DNA of 38,905 nucleotides from an uncultured Caldilineaceae bacterium (GCA_951813625.1 CATOTS010000013.1:1-38905); one strand, 5' to 3'. Counted from the stretch's first letter, positions 7,938 through 17,165 are shown. Notes: generated from the letters alone by a model not told the origin. Program-made: numbers and translations.

Positions 7938-8027
7938 ATCGAATATCGGAGGGCTTGACTGCTGGAGATCGAAGGGAAGAGTAGAGCAAAACGAAAGCCG
8001 CTGTATCTATCGCCAAGGAGTGACGCT

Positions 8028-9020
8028 ATGAACGAAACGAACGACACAAATCCAGGCGCAATTGAGCTTGACGCTGAGCACTGGCTCCATGCGTATGAGC
8101 AAATGATCAGGATTCGCACCTTCGAGGAGGCGGCCAACGAACTCTACACCAGCGCGCGCATGCCGGGCATCGCCCACCTGTATATTGGCGAGGAGGCGAT
8201 CGCCGTTGGCATCTGCGAGGCGCTGCGGCAGGATGATTACATCACCAGCACGCACCGCGGCCACGGCCATTGTCTGGCCAAGGGCGCCGAGCTGGACCGC
8301 ATGTTTGCCGAACTGTTGGGCAAGGAGGCCGGTTATTGCCGCGGCAAAGGCGGCTCGATGCATATCGCGGACCAGGAGACCGGCAATCTCGGCGCCAATG
8401 GCATCGTCGGCGGCAGCGCGGGCATCGCAACCGGCGCGGGCATGTCGATCAAGCTGCGCGGGACGGACCAGGTTTCGGTCTGTTTCTTTGGCGACGGCGC
8501 CCTGGGGCAGGGCCTTTTGTACGAATCGATGAATATGGCCCAGCTCTGGAAGCTGCCGGTTATCTACGTATGTGAGAACAATCAGTACGGCGAGTACACC
8601 CACAACTCCAAGATGGCGGCCGGTTCCATGGTCGGTCGGGCGACCGCGTTCGGCGTTCATGCGCAGGCGATAGACGGCCAGGACATCCGCACTGTGCATG
8701 CAACCGCCCGCCTCGTGATCGAACGCGCGCGCAAGGGCGGCGGGCCGGCCTTCCTCGTCTGCGATACCTACCGCTTCCACGGGCATCATGTCGGCGATAT
8801 CGACCGCCCCTACCGCACACGCGACGAGGAGGCGGAGTGGGCCAAGCGGGACCCGGTGAATCTTCTCGAGGCGTGGCTGGTAGAGAGCAAGCAGGCGGAA
8901 ACAGAGGTCTTCGAACGCATTCAGCAGGATGTTAAGGCGGCGGTTGACGACGCGGTGGCCTTCGCCCTCGAAGCGTCATTCCCCAGTGAAAGCGAGGTGG
9001 AGCGGCATGTCTACGCTTGA
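8028..9020 (+). CDS. acoA: thiamine-dependent 2-oxoacid/acetoin dehydrogenase E1 alpha subunit
   Basis: A 330-residue protein of normal length for E1 alpha of the pyruvate/acetoin dehydrogenase type. It shows HRGHGHCLAKGA (about 74-85), the thiamine diphosphate motif GDGALGQGLLYESMN ending in CENNQYGEYT (about 155-195) and the phosphorylation-loop region YRFHGHHVGD. With E1 beta it decarboxylates a 2-oxoacid, or cleaves acetoin, and passes the acyl group to the lipoyl arm of E2. The ATG follows AAGGAG by seven bases. It is the first gene of a tight operon and overlaps the beta gene by 14 bases. No E3 gene is in the window, so a shared dihydrolipoamide dehydrogenase is implied. Sequence alone does not separate acetoin from pyruvate specificity. 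The symbol reflects family resemblance. Confidence 0.85.
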   Translation: MNETNDTNPGAIELDAEHWLHAYEQMIRIRTFEEAANELYTSARMPGIAHLYIGEEAIAVGICEALRQDDYITSTHRGHGHCLAKGAELDRMFAELLGKEAGYCRGKGGSMHIADQETGNLGANGIVGGSAGIATGAGMSIKLRGTDQVSVCFFGDGALGQGLLYESMNMAQLWKLPVIYVCENNQYGEYTHNSKMAAGSMVGRATAFGVHAQAIDGQDIRTVHATARLVIERARKGGGPAFLVCDTYRFHGHHVGDIDRPYRTRDEEAEWAKRDPVNLLEAWLVESKQAETEVFERIQQDVKAAVDDAVAFALEASFPSESEVERHVYA

Positions 9021-10041
9021 GAACGGAATCCGTCACAGCCCGGCCATCCACGCGCCGGGGGAACGTCAGATTACCTTCAGTCAGGCCATTCACGAAGCAG
9101 TTTCCGAGGAGATGGCCCGCGACGAGCGCGTCTTCGCCATCGGTGAAGATATTGCCGTGGCCGGCTCGGTATTCAAGGTGTTCGTCGGCCTGTTTGAGAA
9201 GTTCGGCCCGGAACGGGTTATCGATTCGCCCATTTCGGAGGCGGGTATTGCCGGCATTGGTGTGGGCGCGGCCATAACCGGTATGCGGCCGATTGTGGAC
9301 ATCATGTTTTGCGACTTTGCCACCCTGGTGATGGACCAGTTGATCAACCAGGCGGCCAAGACCCACTACATGTCCGGCGGCAAGCTGACGGTGCCGATGG
9401 TGATGCGGACGACCTTGGGGGCCGGTAGCCGCACTGCCGCCCAGCACAGCCAGTCTTTGCATGCGCTCTTCAGCCACATTCCCGGCCTGAAGGTAGCGAT
9501 CCCGGCTACGCCATACGACGCCAAAGGGCTGATGAAGAGCGCCATCCGCGACGATAATCCGGTCGTGATATTCGAAGACAGGGCGCTCTTCAGCCAGAGC
9601 GGGCCGGTGCCGGAGGAGGAGTATACTCTGCCCCTGGGCCAGGCGGACGTCAAGCGAACAGGCGACGACATCACAATTGTTGCGACCAGTTCAATGGTGT
9701 ACGCTGCCTTGGAGGCGGCCGATAGGCTGGCCGCGGCCGGCATCAGCGCAGAACTGATCGACCCGCGCACGACGTCCCCTCTGGATACCGAGACACTGAT
9801 TCAGTCCGCCCGCAAGACCAGCCGGGCGCTTGTGGTCGACGAGGGCTACCGGCGGTATGGCGTCACCGGTGAAATCGCCTCGGTCATCGCCGACGGCGCC
9901 TTCTACTATCTCGACGCCCCAGTGAGGCGCATCGGCGCCATGGACGTGCCGGTACCGTTCTCGCCCGCGATGGAGGACTTGACGATCCCCAATGTCGACA
10001 ACGTTGTCGAGACGGCCAAGGCCATGTGCGGGAGGGAATGA
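9007..10041 (+). CDS. acoB: 2-oxoacid/acetoin dehydrogenase E1 beta subunit
   Basis: A 344-residue E1 beta with ITFSQAIHEAVSEEMARDE, FAIGEDIAVAGSVFKV, ERVIDSPISEAGIAGIGVG (the conserved Glu that activates thiamine diphosphate) and QHSQSLHALFSHIPGLKV. The start is taken as the ATG at 9007, which overlaps the end of the alpha gene and is preceded by GAGGTGGAG. An upstream in-frame extension exists but lies inside the alpha gene and does not resemble the family. The stop codon touches the ribosome site of the E2 gene, so all three subunits are probably translated in a coupled way. Confidence 0.88.
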   Translation: MSTLENGIRHSPAIHAPGERQITFSQAIHEAVSEEMARDERVFAIGEDIAVAGSVFKVFVGLFEKFGPERVIDSPISEAGIAGIGVGAAITGMRPIVDIMFCDFATLVMDQLINQAAKTHYMSGGKLTVPMVMRTTLGAGSRTAAQHSQSLHALFSHIPGLKVAIPATPYDAKGLMKSAIRDDNPVVIFEDRALFSQSGPVPEEEYTLPLGQADVKRTGDDITIVATSSMVYAALEAADRLAAAGISAELIDPRTTSPLDTETLIQSARKTSRALVVDEGYRRYGVTGEIASVIADGAFYYLDAPVRRIGAMDVPVPFSPAMEDLTIPNVDNVVETAKAMCGRE

Positions 10042-10042
10042 A

Positions 10043-11299
10043 ATGCCCAAAGAGGTGGTTATGCCCGCATTGGGGATGGCGCAGGACGAAGGCGTTCTTC
10101 TGCGCTGGCTGAAGAAGGAAGGCGAGATGGTACAGGCCGGCGAACCGCTCATGGAGGTGGCCACCGACAAGGTGGACGTCCAAGTTGAAGCGCCGGCAAG
10201 CGGCCTGCTGACGGCGGTGACGGCTCAGGAAGGCGATGGGATTCCCGTGGGCCAGGTGATCGCTCTGATCGCCGCCGAGGGCGAAGATCTGCCCGCCAAG
10301 CCGGTTTCGGCGCCGCCAGCCCAATCCGTTCCGTCAGAGAGCCGCGTGCCCAGCCCGGTCGCGGCCGGGCTGGCAGAGCAGCATGGTATCGATCTGGCCG
10401 CTGTGCCGGCGGGCGCCGGCGTTCGCGTTCTGGCATCGCCCAAGGCGCGGCGGCTGGCGCGCGAGCGGGGCATCGACCTGGCGTCGCTGGCCGGCAACGG
10501 CCCACAAGGGGCCGTACTGGCCGCCGACGTCCCCCTGTCGGCGCAGCCCCAAACGGAAAGCTTGCTGCAGCCGGTCCCCGAAACGACGGCAACGACCTAC
10601 CGCACGCCTGCACTGACCGAACCGGAGCCGCAGGCCGTTTCGCGCATGTGGCAGATCATGGCCCAACGCTTGACGGAGAGTTGGACGAGCGCGCCCCACT
10701 TCTACCTGGTGCGGGAGGTAAACGCAGCCAAACTGATCAACTGGCGCGCGCTTCTGGCCGCCGATGCCGTAGACAGCGCCAAAATCACATACACCGACGT
10801 GCTCACAAAGCTGGCGGCGCTCTCTCTGGCCCGTTTCCCTGGGCTCAACTCCTTCTGGGATAACGGTAAAATCATCACGAATCCAGACATAAACGTCGGC
10901 CTGGCCATCGCCGTCGAAGATGGTCTGCTCGTGCCGGTAGTGCATCGCGCCGACCGCCTGCGCGTTGATGAGATTGCCGCACGCAGGGCCGACCTGGTCG
11001 CGCGCGCCAACAGTGCCGCGCTCCTGCCCGACGACTTTGCAGGGGGGACCTTTACAATCAGCAACCTGGGCATGTATGGCGTGGACGCCTTCAATGCGAT
11101 TGTCAACCCGCCGCAGGCCGCGATCCTGGCGGTGGGCCGCATCGCAGATCGCGTTATTGCCGTAGAGGGGCAGCCAGCGGTGCGTCCTATGATGACACTG
11201 ACCCTGTCGTGCGACCACCGTGTTGTAGACGGCGTCCGCGCCGCGCAGTTTCTGGATGCCCTGGTCGGCATGATCGAAGAGCCGCTGCGGGCGCTGTAG
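10043..11299 (+). CDS. acoC: dihydrolipoamide acyltransferase (E2) component
   Basis: A 418-residue E2 with one N-terminal lipoyl domain (VVMPALGMAQDEGVLLRW, lipoyl-lysine in EVATDKVDVQVEA, about 1-75), an Ala/Pro linker, a peripheral subunit-binding domain (LASPKARRLARERGIDL and GPQGAVLAADV, about 130-165) and a catalytic acyltransferase domain ending in SCDHRVVDGVRAAQFL, which holds the HxxxDG active site. The ATG at 10043 comes right after the beta stop and is preceded by GGAGGGA. The domain order is normal and complete. It would carry the acyl group from E1 to CoA. The next gene starts 147 bases later. Confidence 0.88.
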   Translation: MPKEVVMPALGMAQDEGVLLRWLKKEGEMVQAGEPLMEVATDKVDVQVEAPASGLLTAVTAQEGDGIPVGQVIALIAAEGEDLPAKPVSAPPAQSVPSESRVPSPVAAGLAEQHGIDLAAVPAGAGVRVLASPKARRLARERGIDLASLAGNGPQGAVLAADVPLSAQPQTESLLQPVPETTATTYRTPALTEPEPQAVSRMWQIMAQRLTESWTSAPHFYLVREVNAAKLINWRALLAADAVDSAKITYTDVLTKLAALSLARFPGLNSFWDNGKIITNPDINVGLAIAVEDGLLVPVVHRADRLRVDEIAARRADLVARANSAALLPDDFAGGTFTISNLGMYGVDAFNAIVNPPQAAILAVGRIADRVIAVEGQPAVRPMMTLTLSCDHRVVDGVRAAQFLDALVGMIEEPLRAL

Positions 11300-11446
11300 A
11301 CGCACAACGCGGCGGACCGGGACCGCCGCCCCGGACCAGAATCCGTTCGAAGACAGTGGACTCGACAGCGTTCCGGCAAGAGTCGATGTGGACCAGCTGT
11401 CGGTCAACGCACACTCCTGAACTTTCCCTTTAACGGAGGCAACGCC

Positions 11447-12106
11447 ATGACGAACTATCAGGAAGCAAGAGAAGAGCTCTTTGCTGCCGTCCAAAAGGCC
11501 CGGGACGAGGGGTTGCTGCGGATCTCGGAAGGCAACTTGAGCCTGCGTACCCCGGATGGCAATGTTGCGATCACCCCAAGCGGCATTAAGTATGATCAGC
11601 TGAAACCGGAAGAAATCGCCATCGTCGACCTCGACGGCGGACACATCGACGGCCCCTGCAAAGCATCGTCTGAAACGCCCATGCACACGGCGATAATGCG
11701 CAATTTGCCCGAAGTAGGGGCGATTTGCCATACACATTCGCCTTTTGCCATGACATTTGCCGCAGCAGGAAGGGATATCGAGCTGATCAATTTGGAGGCA
11801 ATGGGGTGCGGTGCGCCCATCCCGGTGGCGCCTTGGGCCACCCCCGGCAGCGCGGCCGGCGGCGAGGTGACAGTTACCCTGTTCAAGCAGCGCCCGGACT
11901 TGAAAGCCGTGCTGCTGCGGAACCACGGCGTGGTCGCAATTGGCGAGAACGCTGAAGATTCGTTTGATAAGGCCTTCAAAGCAGAAGTTGCCGCGCAGAT
12001 CTACTACCAGGCGCTGCAGATCGGTGAACCTGTCATAATTACGCCGCAGCAGCAGCAAGAGGCTTTCGACACCTATATCGCCTTCACCAAGAAGGAACGG
12101 ACCTAG
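11447..12106 (+). CDS. class II aldolase/adducin family protein
   Basis: A 219-residue protein of the AraD/FucA family: GNLSLRTPDGNVAITPSGIK (about 27-46, phosphate and metal-site region), CHTHSPFAMTFA with the HxH zinc ligands (about 94-105), and LLRNHGVVAIG with the third histidine (about 151-161). Members cleave or epimerise sugar 1- or 5-phosphates, often giving dihydroxyacetone phosphate plus an aldehyde. The ATG follows ACGGAGG by six bases. It sits 20 bases before an FGGY sugar kinase, so the kinase product is the likely substrate. Specificity cannot be read from the sequence. Confidence 0.85.
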   Translation: MTNYQEAREELFAAVQKARDEGLLRISEGNLSLRTPDGNVAITPSGIKYDQLKPEEIAIVDLDGGHIDGPCKASSETPMHTAIMRNLPEVGAICHTHSPFAMTFAAAGRDIELINLEAMGCGAPIPVAPWATPGSAAGGEVTVTLFKQRPDLKAVLLRNHGVVAIGENAEDSFDKAFKAEVAAQIYYQALQIGEPVIITPQQQQEAFDTYIAFTKKERT

Positions 12107-12125
12107 TCCAATCCAGGCAGATGGC

Positions 12126-13667
12126 ATGAACAGATTCCTGAGCGTTGACCTTGGCACAACCAGTCTGAAAGTTGCCCTGCTAACTGAGACGGGAAAGATA
12201 GTCGGTTCCGAGTCTTGCGAATACCCAATTCTTTCACCCAAACCGGGGTATGCAGAGCAGGACCCGGAGTCCTGGTGGACAGGTTTTGTGACCGCTTGTC
12301 GGCGTCTTAAGAGCAGATACCCTTCTGAGTTCGGCCAAATTGCAGGCATTGGCATTTGTGGGCAGATGCACACCCAGGTCTACCTGGACAAGGACGACCG
12401 GACCCTCGGTCCGGCCATTACGTGGATGGACCAGCGGTCAAGCGATATTGTTGATAACATCAATGGAAACGCTGACGCCAGCAACCTGGTCTTCGAGGAA
12501 ACCAAGAACTTCGCCACCACGACCTATACAGCTCCCCAGGTCAAATGGGTCAAGGACAATCAACCGGACGTGTGGCGTAAGACGAGGCGGATACTGGTTG
12601 CCAAGGATTTTGTTAAGTTCAGGCTGACCGGGCAGATGGTTACCGATTATTCAGAGGCCAGCGGCACGTTGTTATTCGATGTTGAAAAGAGAAGATGGTC
12701 TGATGAAATGTTCGATTTTTTCGGTATTCCCGGACCTCTGTTTCCCCGCGTAGGCCCTTCGGACGAGATTATCGGGCAGGTAACGCCTGAGGCATCTGAA
12801 GTCAGCGGCATAAGAGCGGGCACGCCGGTTGCCAACGGGAGCGCAGACGGCGCGGCCTGTGGTTTGGGCGCGGGCGTGATCGACCCTGGACAGGTCGCTT
12901 TGGTCATCGGCACAGCGGGCGGGATTGGCGTCTGCTCAGACAGGCCGTTGATCGATCGGCAAAACAGGACCGCCTGTTGGTGCCACTGTGTGCGCGACAG
13001 ATGGACTGCCGTGGGAATGGTGCAGACTGCGGGCGCATCGCTCCACTGGTTTAAGAATGCTTTTGACCAAGGCGACGCGTCTCTCAGCTCCGGGGATATT
13101 TTTGAACAGTACAATCAGATGGCTCAGGGGATCCCTGACGGTTGCGGCGGCCTGATCTTTTTGCCCTACTTAAATGGCGAGCGCACACCCTATTGGGATT
13201 CTGCGGCGCGGGGCCTTTTTTACGGCATCAATCTGTCCTCAGAAAAGGCCCACTTTATCAAGGCGGTGATGGAGGGGGTATCTTTTTCTTTGCGGCACAA
13301 TTTGGAAACGATCGAGTCCCTGGGAATCGAGGTCGACCAGATCAGGGCGGTGGGCGGGGGGCTGAAGAGTCCTGTCTGGCTGAGCATACTTGGAAAAGTT
13401 TTGCGGAAACCGATTGTGACGATGAACGTGCCGGATTCGGCCAGCCTGGGAAATGTTATCCTGTGCGGTAAAGCCCTGGGGATATATCCGTCGCTGGAAG
13501 ATGCCGTATCCAGGATGGTTACATCGGACCAGCAGGTGTTTTACACGGCGGACAGTGACGTCTATGAGAGGCAGTATCCCATTTTTCTGGAGTTGTACCA
13601 GCGGTTGAAGGGGACGTTCCAGCGTTCAGCTTCGGCACAGGGAGAGATGGCCGCTGGGAATGGATGA
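12126..13667 (+). CDS. xylB: FGGY-family carbohydrate kinase, xylulokinase-like
   Basis: A 513-residue actin-fold sugar kinase of standard length: ATP-binding phosphate loop DLGTTSLKVALL (about 8-19), GIGICGQMHTQVYLDKDD, the catalytic-side TWMDQRS, the FGGY signature region FLPYLNGERTPYWDSAARG (about 346-364) and the adenosine motif AVGGGLKSPVWL (about 411-422). It phosphorylates a ketopentose or related sugar with ATP. It follows the aldolase by 20 bases and ends the operon. Its base composition looks less GC-rich than the dehydrogenase genes upstream, hinting that aldolase and kinase joined the operon separately. The xylB symbol is by resemblance. Other pentuloses or deoxy-ketoses are possible substrates. 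Confidence 0.82.
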   Translation: MNRFLSVDLGTTSLKVALLTETGKIVGSESCEYPILSPKPGYAEQDPESWWTGFVTACRRLKSRYPSEFGQIAGIGICGQMHTQVYLDKDDRTLGPAITWMDQRSSDIVDNINGNADASNLVFEETKNFATTTYTAPQVKWVKDNQPDVWRKTRRILVAKDFVKFRLTGQMVTDYSEASGTLLFDVEKRRWSDEMFDFFGIPGPLFPRVGPSDEIIGQVTPEASEVSGIRAGTPVANGSADGAACGLGAGVIDPGQVALVIGTAGGIGVCSDRPLIDRQNRTACWCHCVRDRWTAVGMVQTAGASLHWFKNAFDQGDASLSSGDIFEQYNQMAQGIPDGCGGLIFLPYLNGERTPYWDSAARGLFYGINLSSEKAHFIKAVMEGVSFSLRHNLETIESLGIEVDQIRAVGGGLKSPVWLSILGKVLRKPIVTMNVPDSASLGNVILCGKALGIYPSLEDAVSRMVTSDQQVFYTADSDVYERQYPIFLELYQRLKGTFQRSASAQGEMAAGNG

Positions 13668-13774
13668 TTGTCATTACTCACTGCGTTTTTCGTCATGCAG
13701 TTGGCGGCCAGGGGCGCAGAGATACAGGAGTTGACCGGGGCCCAAGTTTGACGATTTCAGCGGGGCGGGTACTT

Positions 13775-13791
13775 GCACCTTGAGCAGGTGC
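13775..13791. terminator. small hairpin between convergent kinase and GH16 genes
   Basis: GCACCT-TGAGC-AGGTGC, a 6-bp stem in the 213-base gap between two convergent genes. No T-tract. A weak bidirectional terminator candidate. Confidence 0.3.
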
Positions 13792-13880
13792 TGAACGCAG
13801 ATGGGTTCGAAACGTAAGGTTGGCCCGGTCCCGCGCAGCGAATCGAGTAAAGCCGGTGTGAAGGAAGGCAGAGGCCGCGG

Positions 13881-15101
13881 CTACTCGCCGCAGTCGTAGA
13901 CACGGACGAAGTCGATCTCCATGCGCTGCGGGAAGTGGCTGGGATCGACGTTTTGGTTCCCAACCCAGTTTCCGCCGACGGTGATGTTGAGGATCATGTG
14001 GTGGCGGTTGTCGAACGGCCAGTGCCGGTAGTCGGCGTCGGGATTGGTGAGGCGTTCGTTCTCGAAGGTAAAGTAGTGCGTATCATTCACGAAGACTTTG
14101 ATCGCTGAAGGCGTCCACTCCAACACATAAAGGCTGAATTCCGTGCGCGCGGTTGGCAGCATCGTTGCCCGGCCTTTGTGCGTACGTATGCGGTGGTTGT
14201 AGGCCTCAGTATGGATGTGTGCGTAAATCCTGTCCGGCTCATGGCCTACGTGTTCCATGATGTCGATCTCGCCTGATGCCGGCCACCTTCCATAGGTACG
14301 GCCGTTGCCCAGCATCCAGATGGCTGGCAGGAGACCGCGGCCGTCGGACGGCAGTTTGGCGGACACTTCGAAGCGTCCGTAGGTCCATTCCTGTCGCGAT
14401 AGAAGGCGGGCGGAGGTGTAGCTGCGGCCCTCGAAACTCTCATGGCGCGCTTCGATTATGAGGCGGCCGTCCTCGACGCGGGCATTCTCCGATCTAAAGG
14501 CCGTGTAGTACTGCAGCTGGCCGAGGTCCCAGTCATTGGGGGCGACATCGTAGCGCCATTTGAAAACGCTGGGGAGTCCATCGACGTCGAATTCGTCGTT
14601 CCAGGCCAGTTCGCAGCCTGGAGGCGCGGGGATGATGGCGGCTGGGGCCGGTGTTGCGGTCGGCGGGGCCGCCGCGGGGATCCCGGTGGTGATCACGGGC
14701 AGGTCGGCGTCGTTCTCAAGTGAGACCAGCTGGGCGAAGATCCAGACGCGTGCACCGTCCCATTCGATGGCATACCAATCCCCTGCGGAATTCTTGCCCA
14801 AGGCGGTAAATTCCTCGCCCGGGGAGGCCTGCCCTAGGATCTGGTGCTGCAGGCTCGGGCCGCGGCGCAGGTTCACCCTGTGGTTGCCCTGAACCACGAT
14901 GGTTGACGCCGGCAGCGTCGCGGTGGGCGTCTGGGTCGGCTCCGCGGTCAGCGTCCGGGTCGGTTCTGCGGTTGGCGTCGCTGCCGGCGCAACCTGCGGC
15001 GTGTGGTGCGCGGCCGTCATCTCGGGGGTTATGGGCGTGTAGGTGCAGGCTGCGATCAGGAGAGCGGCCAGCGCAAGTATGGTCGCAGCCTGCGGCGCCA
15101 T
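13881..15101 (-). CDS. GH16-family glycoside hydrolase lipoprotein with SH3-like domain
   Basis: The start is taken as the ATG at 15101 because it gives a clean lipoprotein signal, MAPQAATILALAALLIAAC. The frame continues 20 codons upstream without sense. After the lipobox comes a Thr/Pro-rich linker, a bacterial SH3-like domain (VNLRRGPSLQHQILGQASPG, DWYAIEWDGARVWIF, about 75-130), a second Pro/Ala linker, and a GH16 domain (about 155-405) with LPAIWMLGNG and the retaining active site GEIDIMEHVG (the E-x-D-x-x-E pattern). GH16 enzymes cut beta-1,3 or mixed-linkage glucans, agar or carrageenan. The motif resembles the laminarinase group. It probably acts at the outer cell surface. It is convergent with the kinase gene and 255 bases from the CBS gene. 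Confidence 0.85.
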   Translation of the reverse strand: MAPQAATILALAALLIAACTYTPITPEMTAAHHTPQVAPAATPTAEPTRTLTAEPTQTPTATLPASTIVVQGNHRVNLRRGPSLQHQILGQASPGEEFTALGKNSAGDWYAIEWDGARVWIFAQLVSLENDADLPVITTGIPAAAPPTATPAPAAIIPAPPGCELAWNDEFDVDGLPSVFKWRYDVAPNDWDLGQLQYYTAFRSENARVEDGRLIIEARHESFEGRSYTSARLLSRQEWTYGRFEVSAKLPSDGRGLLPAIWMLGNGRTYGRWPASGEIDIMEHVGHEPDRIYAHIHTEAYNHRIRTHKGRATMLPTARTEFSLYVLEWTPSAIKVFVNDTHYFTFENERLTNPDADYRHWPFDNRHHMILNITVGGNWVGNQNVDPSHFPQRMEIDFVRVYDCGE

Positions 15102-15356
15102 TCTATGGTTTGGGGCAACCACGGGCTGTTCTATATTGATGGCGGTGGAAGCGATCCCCACCCTGGTCTGTTATATCGTACTCTGCTCTGCGCCGGCTCT
15201 CCATTTGTTGAGAGATGGCGTCAATTGGGTCCTGTCTGCTTGGGCAGCCGCGAGACCGGGTAAGAAGGAAAAGAATCTCAAACTGCGGCGCTGCGCAACG
15301 CGGGCGAGGGTGGCAAAAAGCTGTGGCGACGCCCGCTTGCCGCCGAAAATGGGAGC

Positions 15357-15833
15357 CTAACCGCCGTCATCCTGGTCGGCGCGCCAGGCATCGCTGATGA
15401 GGCGGAAGATATCGGTCTCGGTGACGATGCCGATGGGCAGGAGACGCTCGCCGCGGGGGCCTGCGGCCTGAACGACGGGGATGCCGCTGATCTTGATCTC
15501 CATGAACCTTTCGACCAGCTGGCCGATGGCGGCCTCGGGCTCGATTGTAATGACCTCGACGGTCATGACATCGCGCACGGACAGCCATTTCTCTTCGAAG
15601 CCGGGATCGTAGGGGTTGACGGCTCTTTCGGCGGTGGCCGCTTCGAGCACATCTGCGTCGGTGACGATGCCGCAGATATAACCGTCTTGGTCGACGACAA
15701 TGATGCGCCGGATCCGGTTTTCCTCCATCATCCTGGCGGCGTCTGCGGCCAGTGCGTCGGGCTCGATGGTCAGGACGGGCGCGCTCATGATCTCGCTTAC
15801 CAGTCTGCGGTGCATGGTTGGCTCCATAGGCAT
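15357..15833 (-). CDS. CBS-domain pair protein
   Basis: A 158-residue protein made only of two CBS motifs: SEIMSAPVLTIEPDALAADA with RIRRIIVVDQDGYICGIVTD (about 13-60), and VRDVMTVEVITIEPEAAIGQ with GIPVVQ and IGIVTETDIFRLI (about 85-150). Tandem CBS domains form a Bateman module that binds adenine nucleotides and acts as an energy sensor. No catalytic domain is attached. It lies 20 bases downstream of a second CBS gene in the same direction. The target is unknown. Confidence 0.82.
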   Translation of the reverse strand: MPMEPTMHRRLVSEIMSAPVLTIEPDALAADAARMMEENRIRRIIVVDQDGYICGIVTDADVLEAATAERAVNPYDPGFEEKWLSVRDVMTVEVITIEPEAAIGQLVERFMEIKISGIPVVQAAGPRGERLLPIGIVTETDIFRLISDAWRADQDDGG

Positions 15834-15853
15834 AGTGGCCAGGGTTGACCAGG

Positions 15854-16279
15854 CTAGGAAGAGTGCTCGACGACGAAACGCAGCAGGTCGGTGGTGGTGA
15901 TGATGCCGACGACTTTGCGGTCGGCGACGACGGGTAGGCCGCCAATTCTGTTTTCCAGCATAAAGCGGCAGGCGGTATGGATCGAGCTGTCGGGCGCGAC
16001 GGTGACCGGGTCGGGGGTCATGGCGTCGCTGACAGGCAGTTTGGCCCAGAAGTAGTTGATTTCGAAGAGGCTGAGGGTCGAGACGGTGGAGGGCGCGGCC
16101 TGGCGCAGGTCGCCGAGGCTGACGATACCGATCAGGTGGCCGCTTTCATTGACGACAGGGAGACGGCGGCAGCGATACTCGGCCATGAGGTCGCGGGCGT
16201 CGGCGAGAGAGTCCTCGCTGAGGCAGGTATGGGGGTTGGGGGTCATCCAGTGCTGAACCTGGCTGCTATCGGGGGGCAC
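15854..16279 (-). CDS. CBS-domain pair protein, overlaps tsaE
   Basis: A 141-residue Bateman-module protein: VQHWMTPNPHTCLSEDSLAD with RCRRLPVVNESGHLIGIVSL (about 8-55), and VSDAMTPDPVTVAPDSSIHT with RIGGLPVVADRKVVGIITTT (about 79-130). The ATG lies 14 bases inside the 3' end of tsaE, so expression is probably coupled to it. The pairing of tsaE with two free-standing CBS proteins suggests an operon of co-transcribed but not necessarily co-acting genes. Confidence 0.82.
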   Translation of the reverse strand: MPPDSSQVQHWMTPNPHTCLSEDSLADARDLMAEYRCRRLPVVNESGHLIGIVSLGDLRQAAPSTVSTLSLFEINYFWAKLPVSDAMTPDPVTVAPDSSIHTACRFMLENRIGGLPVVADRKVVGIITTTDLLRFVVEHSS

Positions 16280-17042
16280 GGGCGCCTCCGCGGCAGTGGT
16301 CGGGGGCGGTCGGGGAGGATGGCTCCGGGGAACGGGCGCATGCGGTCTGCAGCGCGTCGAGCAGGGCGCGGCTGGAGGGTCCGCCGGGGCAGAAGCTCAG
16401 GATCCGATCGTTTGCGGGCGCGATTTGGCCTTTCCGTTGCCGGTCCGGGGGGCTGACGAAACGGAGCGTCAGGCGATCATCCGGCAACAGATCGCTGACA
16501 CGGTCGGCCCATTCGATGGCAACGACGTGGGTCATGGCGGGTTCCGGAGGCCCTCCCTCGCGGGCGGAGGGATCGTCTTCGACGGGATCAAAGATATCGT
16601 CGATGCCGAGCCCGTAGAGCTGAAGCGCGAGGGCGTCGTCTGGCCCGGCCTGGTCTGGCGCGGGGTTGGACGGTTGGGCGGGATCGACTGCGAGCCGGTA
16701 GCTGTCGACATGGAAGAGGCGCAGGTCGTGCGCGGGCGCTGGGTACTCGTTGATCAATGTGAATGTAGGGCTGGTGATGCGCGATTGCAGGCCCAGTCCG
16801 CGGGCCAGACCCTGTGTGAATGTCGTTTTGCCGGCGCCCAGATCGCCGACCAGTCCGATCACGACCGATTGCGAGGTGTGAGGCGATCGCTTTTTCTGCT
16901 CGATAATCGTCTGACCCAGCAGTTCGCCGAGGCTCTTTGTTTCCAGCGGAGATGAGGATATGATCTGATCGTCAGATGACCCTGAAGGGCGGATTTCCGG
17001 CGTTATTTCCTGATCAGAAAGGAGGCTGCGATCGTCGTTCAC
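16266..17042 (-). CDS. tsaE: TsaE, ATPase of tRNA threonylcarbamoyladenosine synthesis
   Basis: TsaE works with TsaB and TsaD to make t6A37 of ANN-decoding tRNAs. The Walker [40 protein letters not shown] and IEWADRV are all present. Start: a GTG at 17042, chosen because a good minus-strand promoter lies at 17137-17165 and the frame upstream of the GTG is not protein-like. Other starts between about 17042 and 16950 are possible. At about 258 residues it is longer than the usual 150. There is a 50-residue acidic, Pro-rich insert between YRL and IEWADR (including [13 protein letters not shown]) and a C-terminal extension. The gene overlaps the following CBS gene and diverges from the SpoIID gene. 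Confidence 0.82.
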   Translation of the reverse strand: MNDDRSLLSDQEITPEIRPSGSSDDQIISSSPLETKSLGELLGQTIIEQKKRSPHTSQSVVIGLVGDLGAGKTTFTQGLARGLGLQSRITSPTFTLINEYPAPAHDLRLFHVDSYRLAVDPAQPSNPAPDQAGPDDALALQLYGLGIDDIFDPVEDDPSAREGGPPEPAMTHVVAIEWADRVSDLLPDDRLTLRFVSPPDRQRKGQIAPANDRILSFCPGGPSSRALLDALQTACARSPEPSSPTAPDHCRGGARAPR

Positions 17043-17136
17043 CCAGGTGGTCTCTGATCTGTCCGGCGCCCGGTGCGTCGTTGCGCGGCGGGCCAAAGTC
17101 GGGGATTGCGAACCGAAATACCCTCTTGTGTTGGCG

Positions 17137-17165
17137 ATTGTACCCCCCACGTTCCGCAAAGACAA
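17137..17165 (-). promoter_or_regulatory. sigma-A-type promoter for tsaE operon
   Basis: On the minus strand TTGTCT, a 17-base spacer, then TACAAT. Transcription would start near 17130, about 90 bases before the GTG of tsaE. Confidence 0.55.

Noticed and set aside
7955..7985. Possible promoter TTGACT before the dehydrogenase operon
   Set aside because: The -35 is good but no acceptable -10 lies at 16-18 bases. Not strong enough to list.
10334..12373. 679-codon open frame on the minus strand
   Set aside because: Antisense to the E2 and aldolase genes, both of which show full sets of family motifs.
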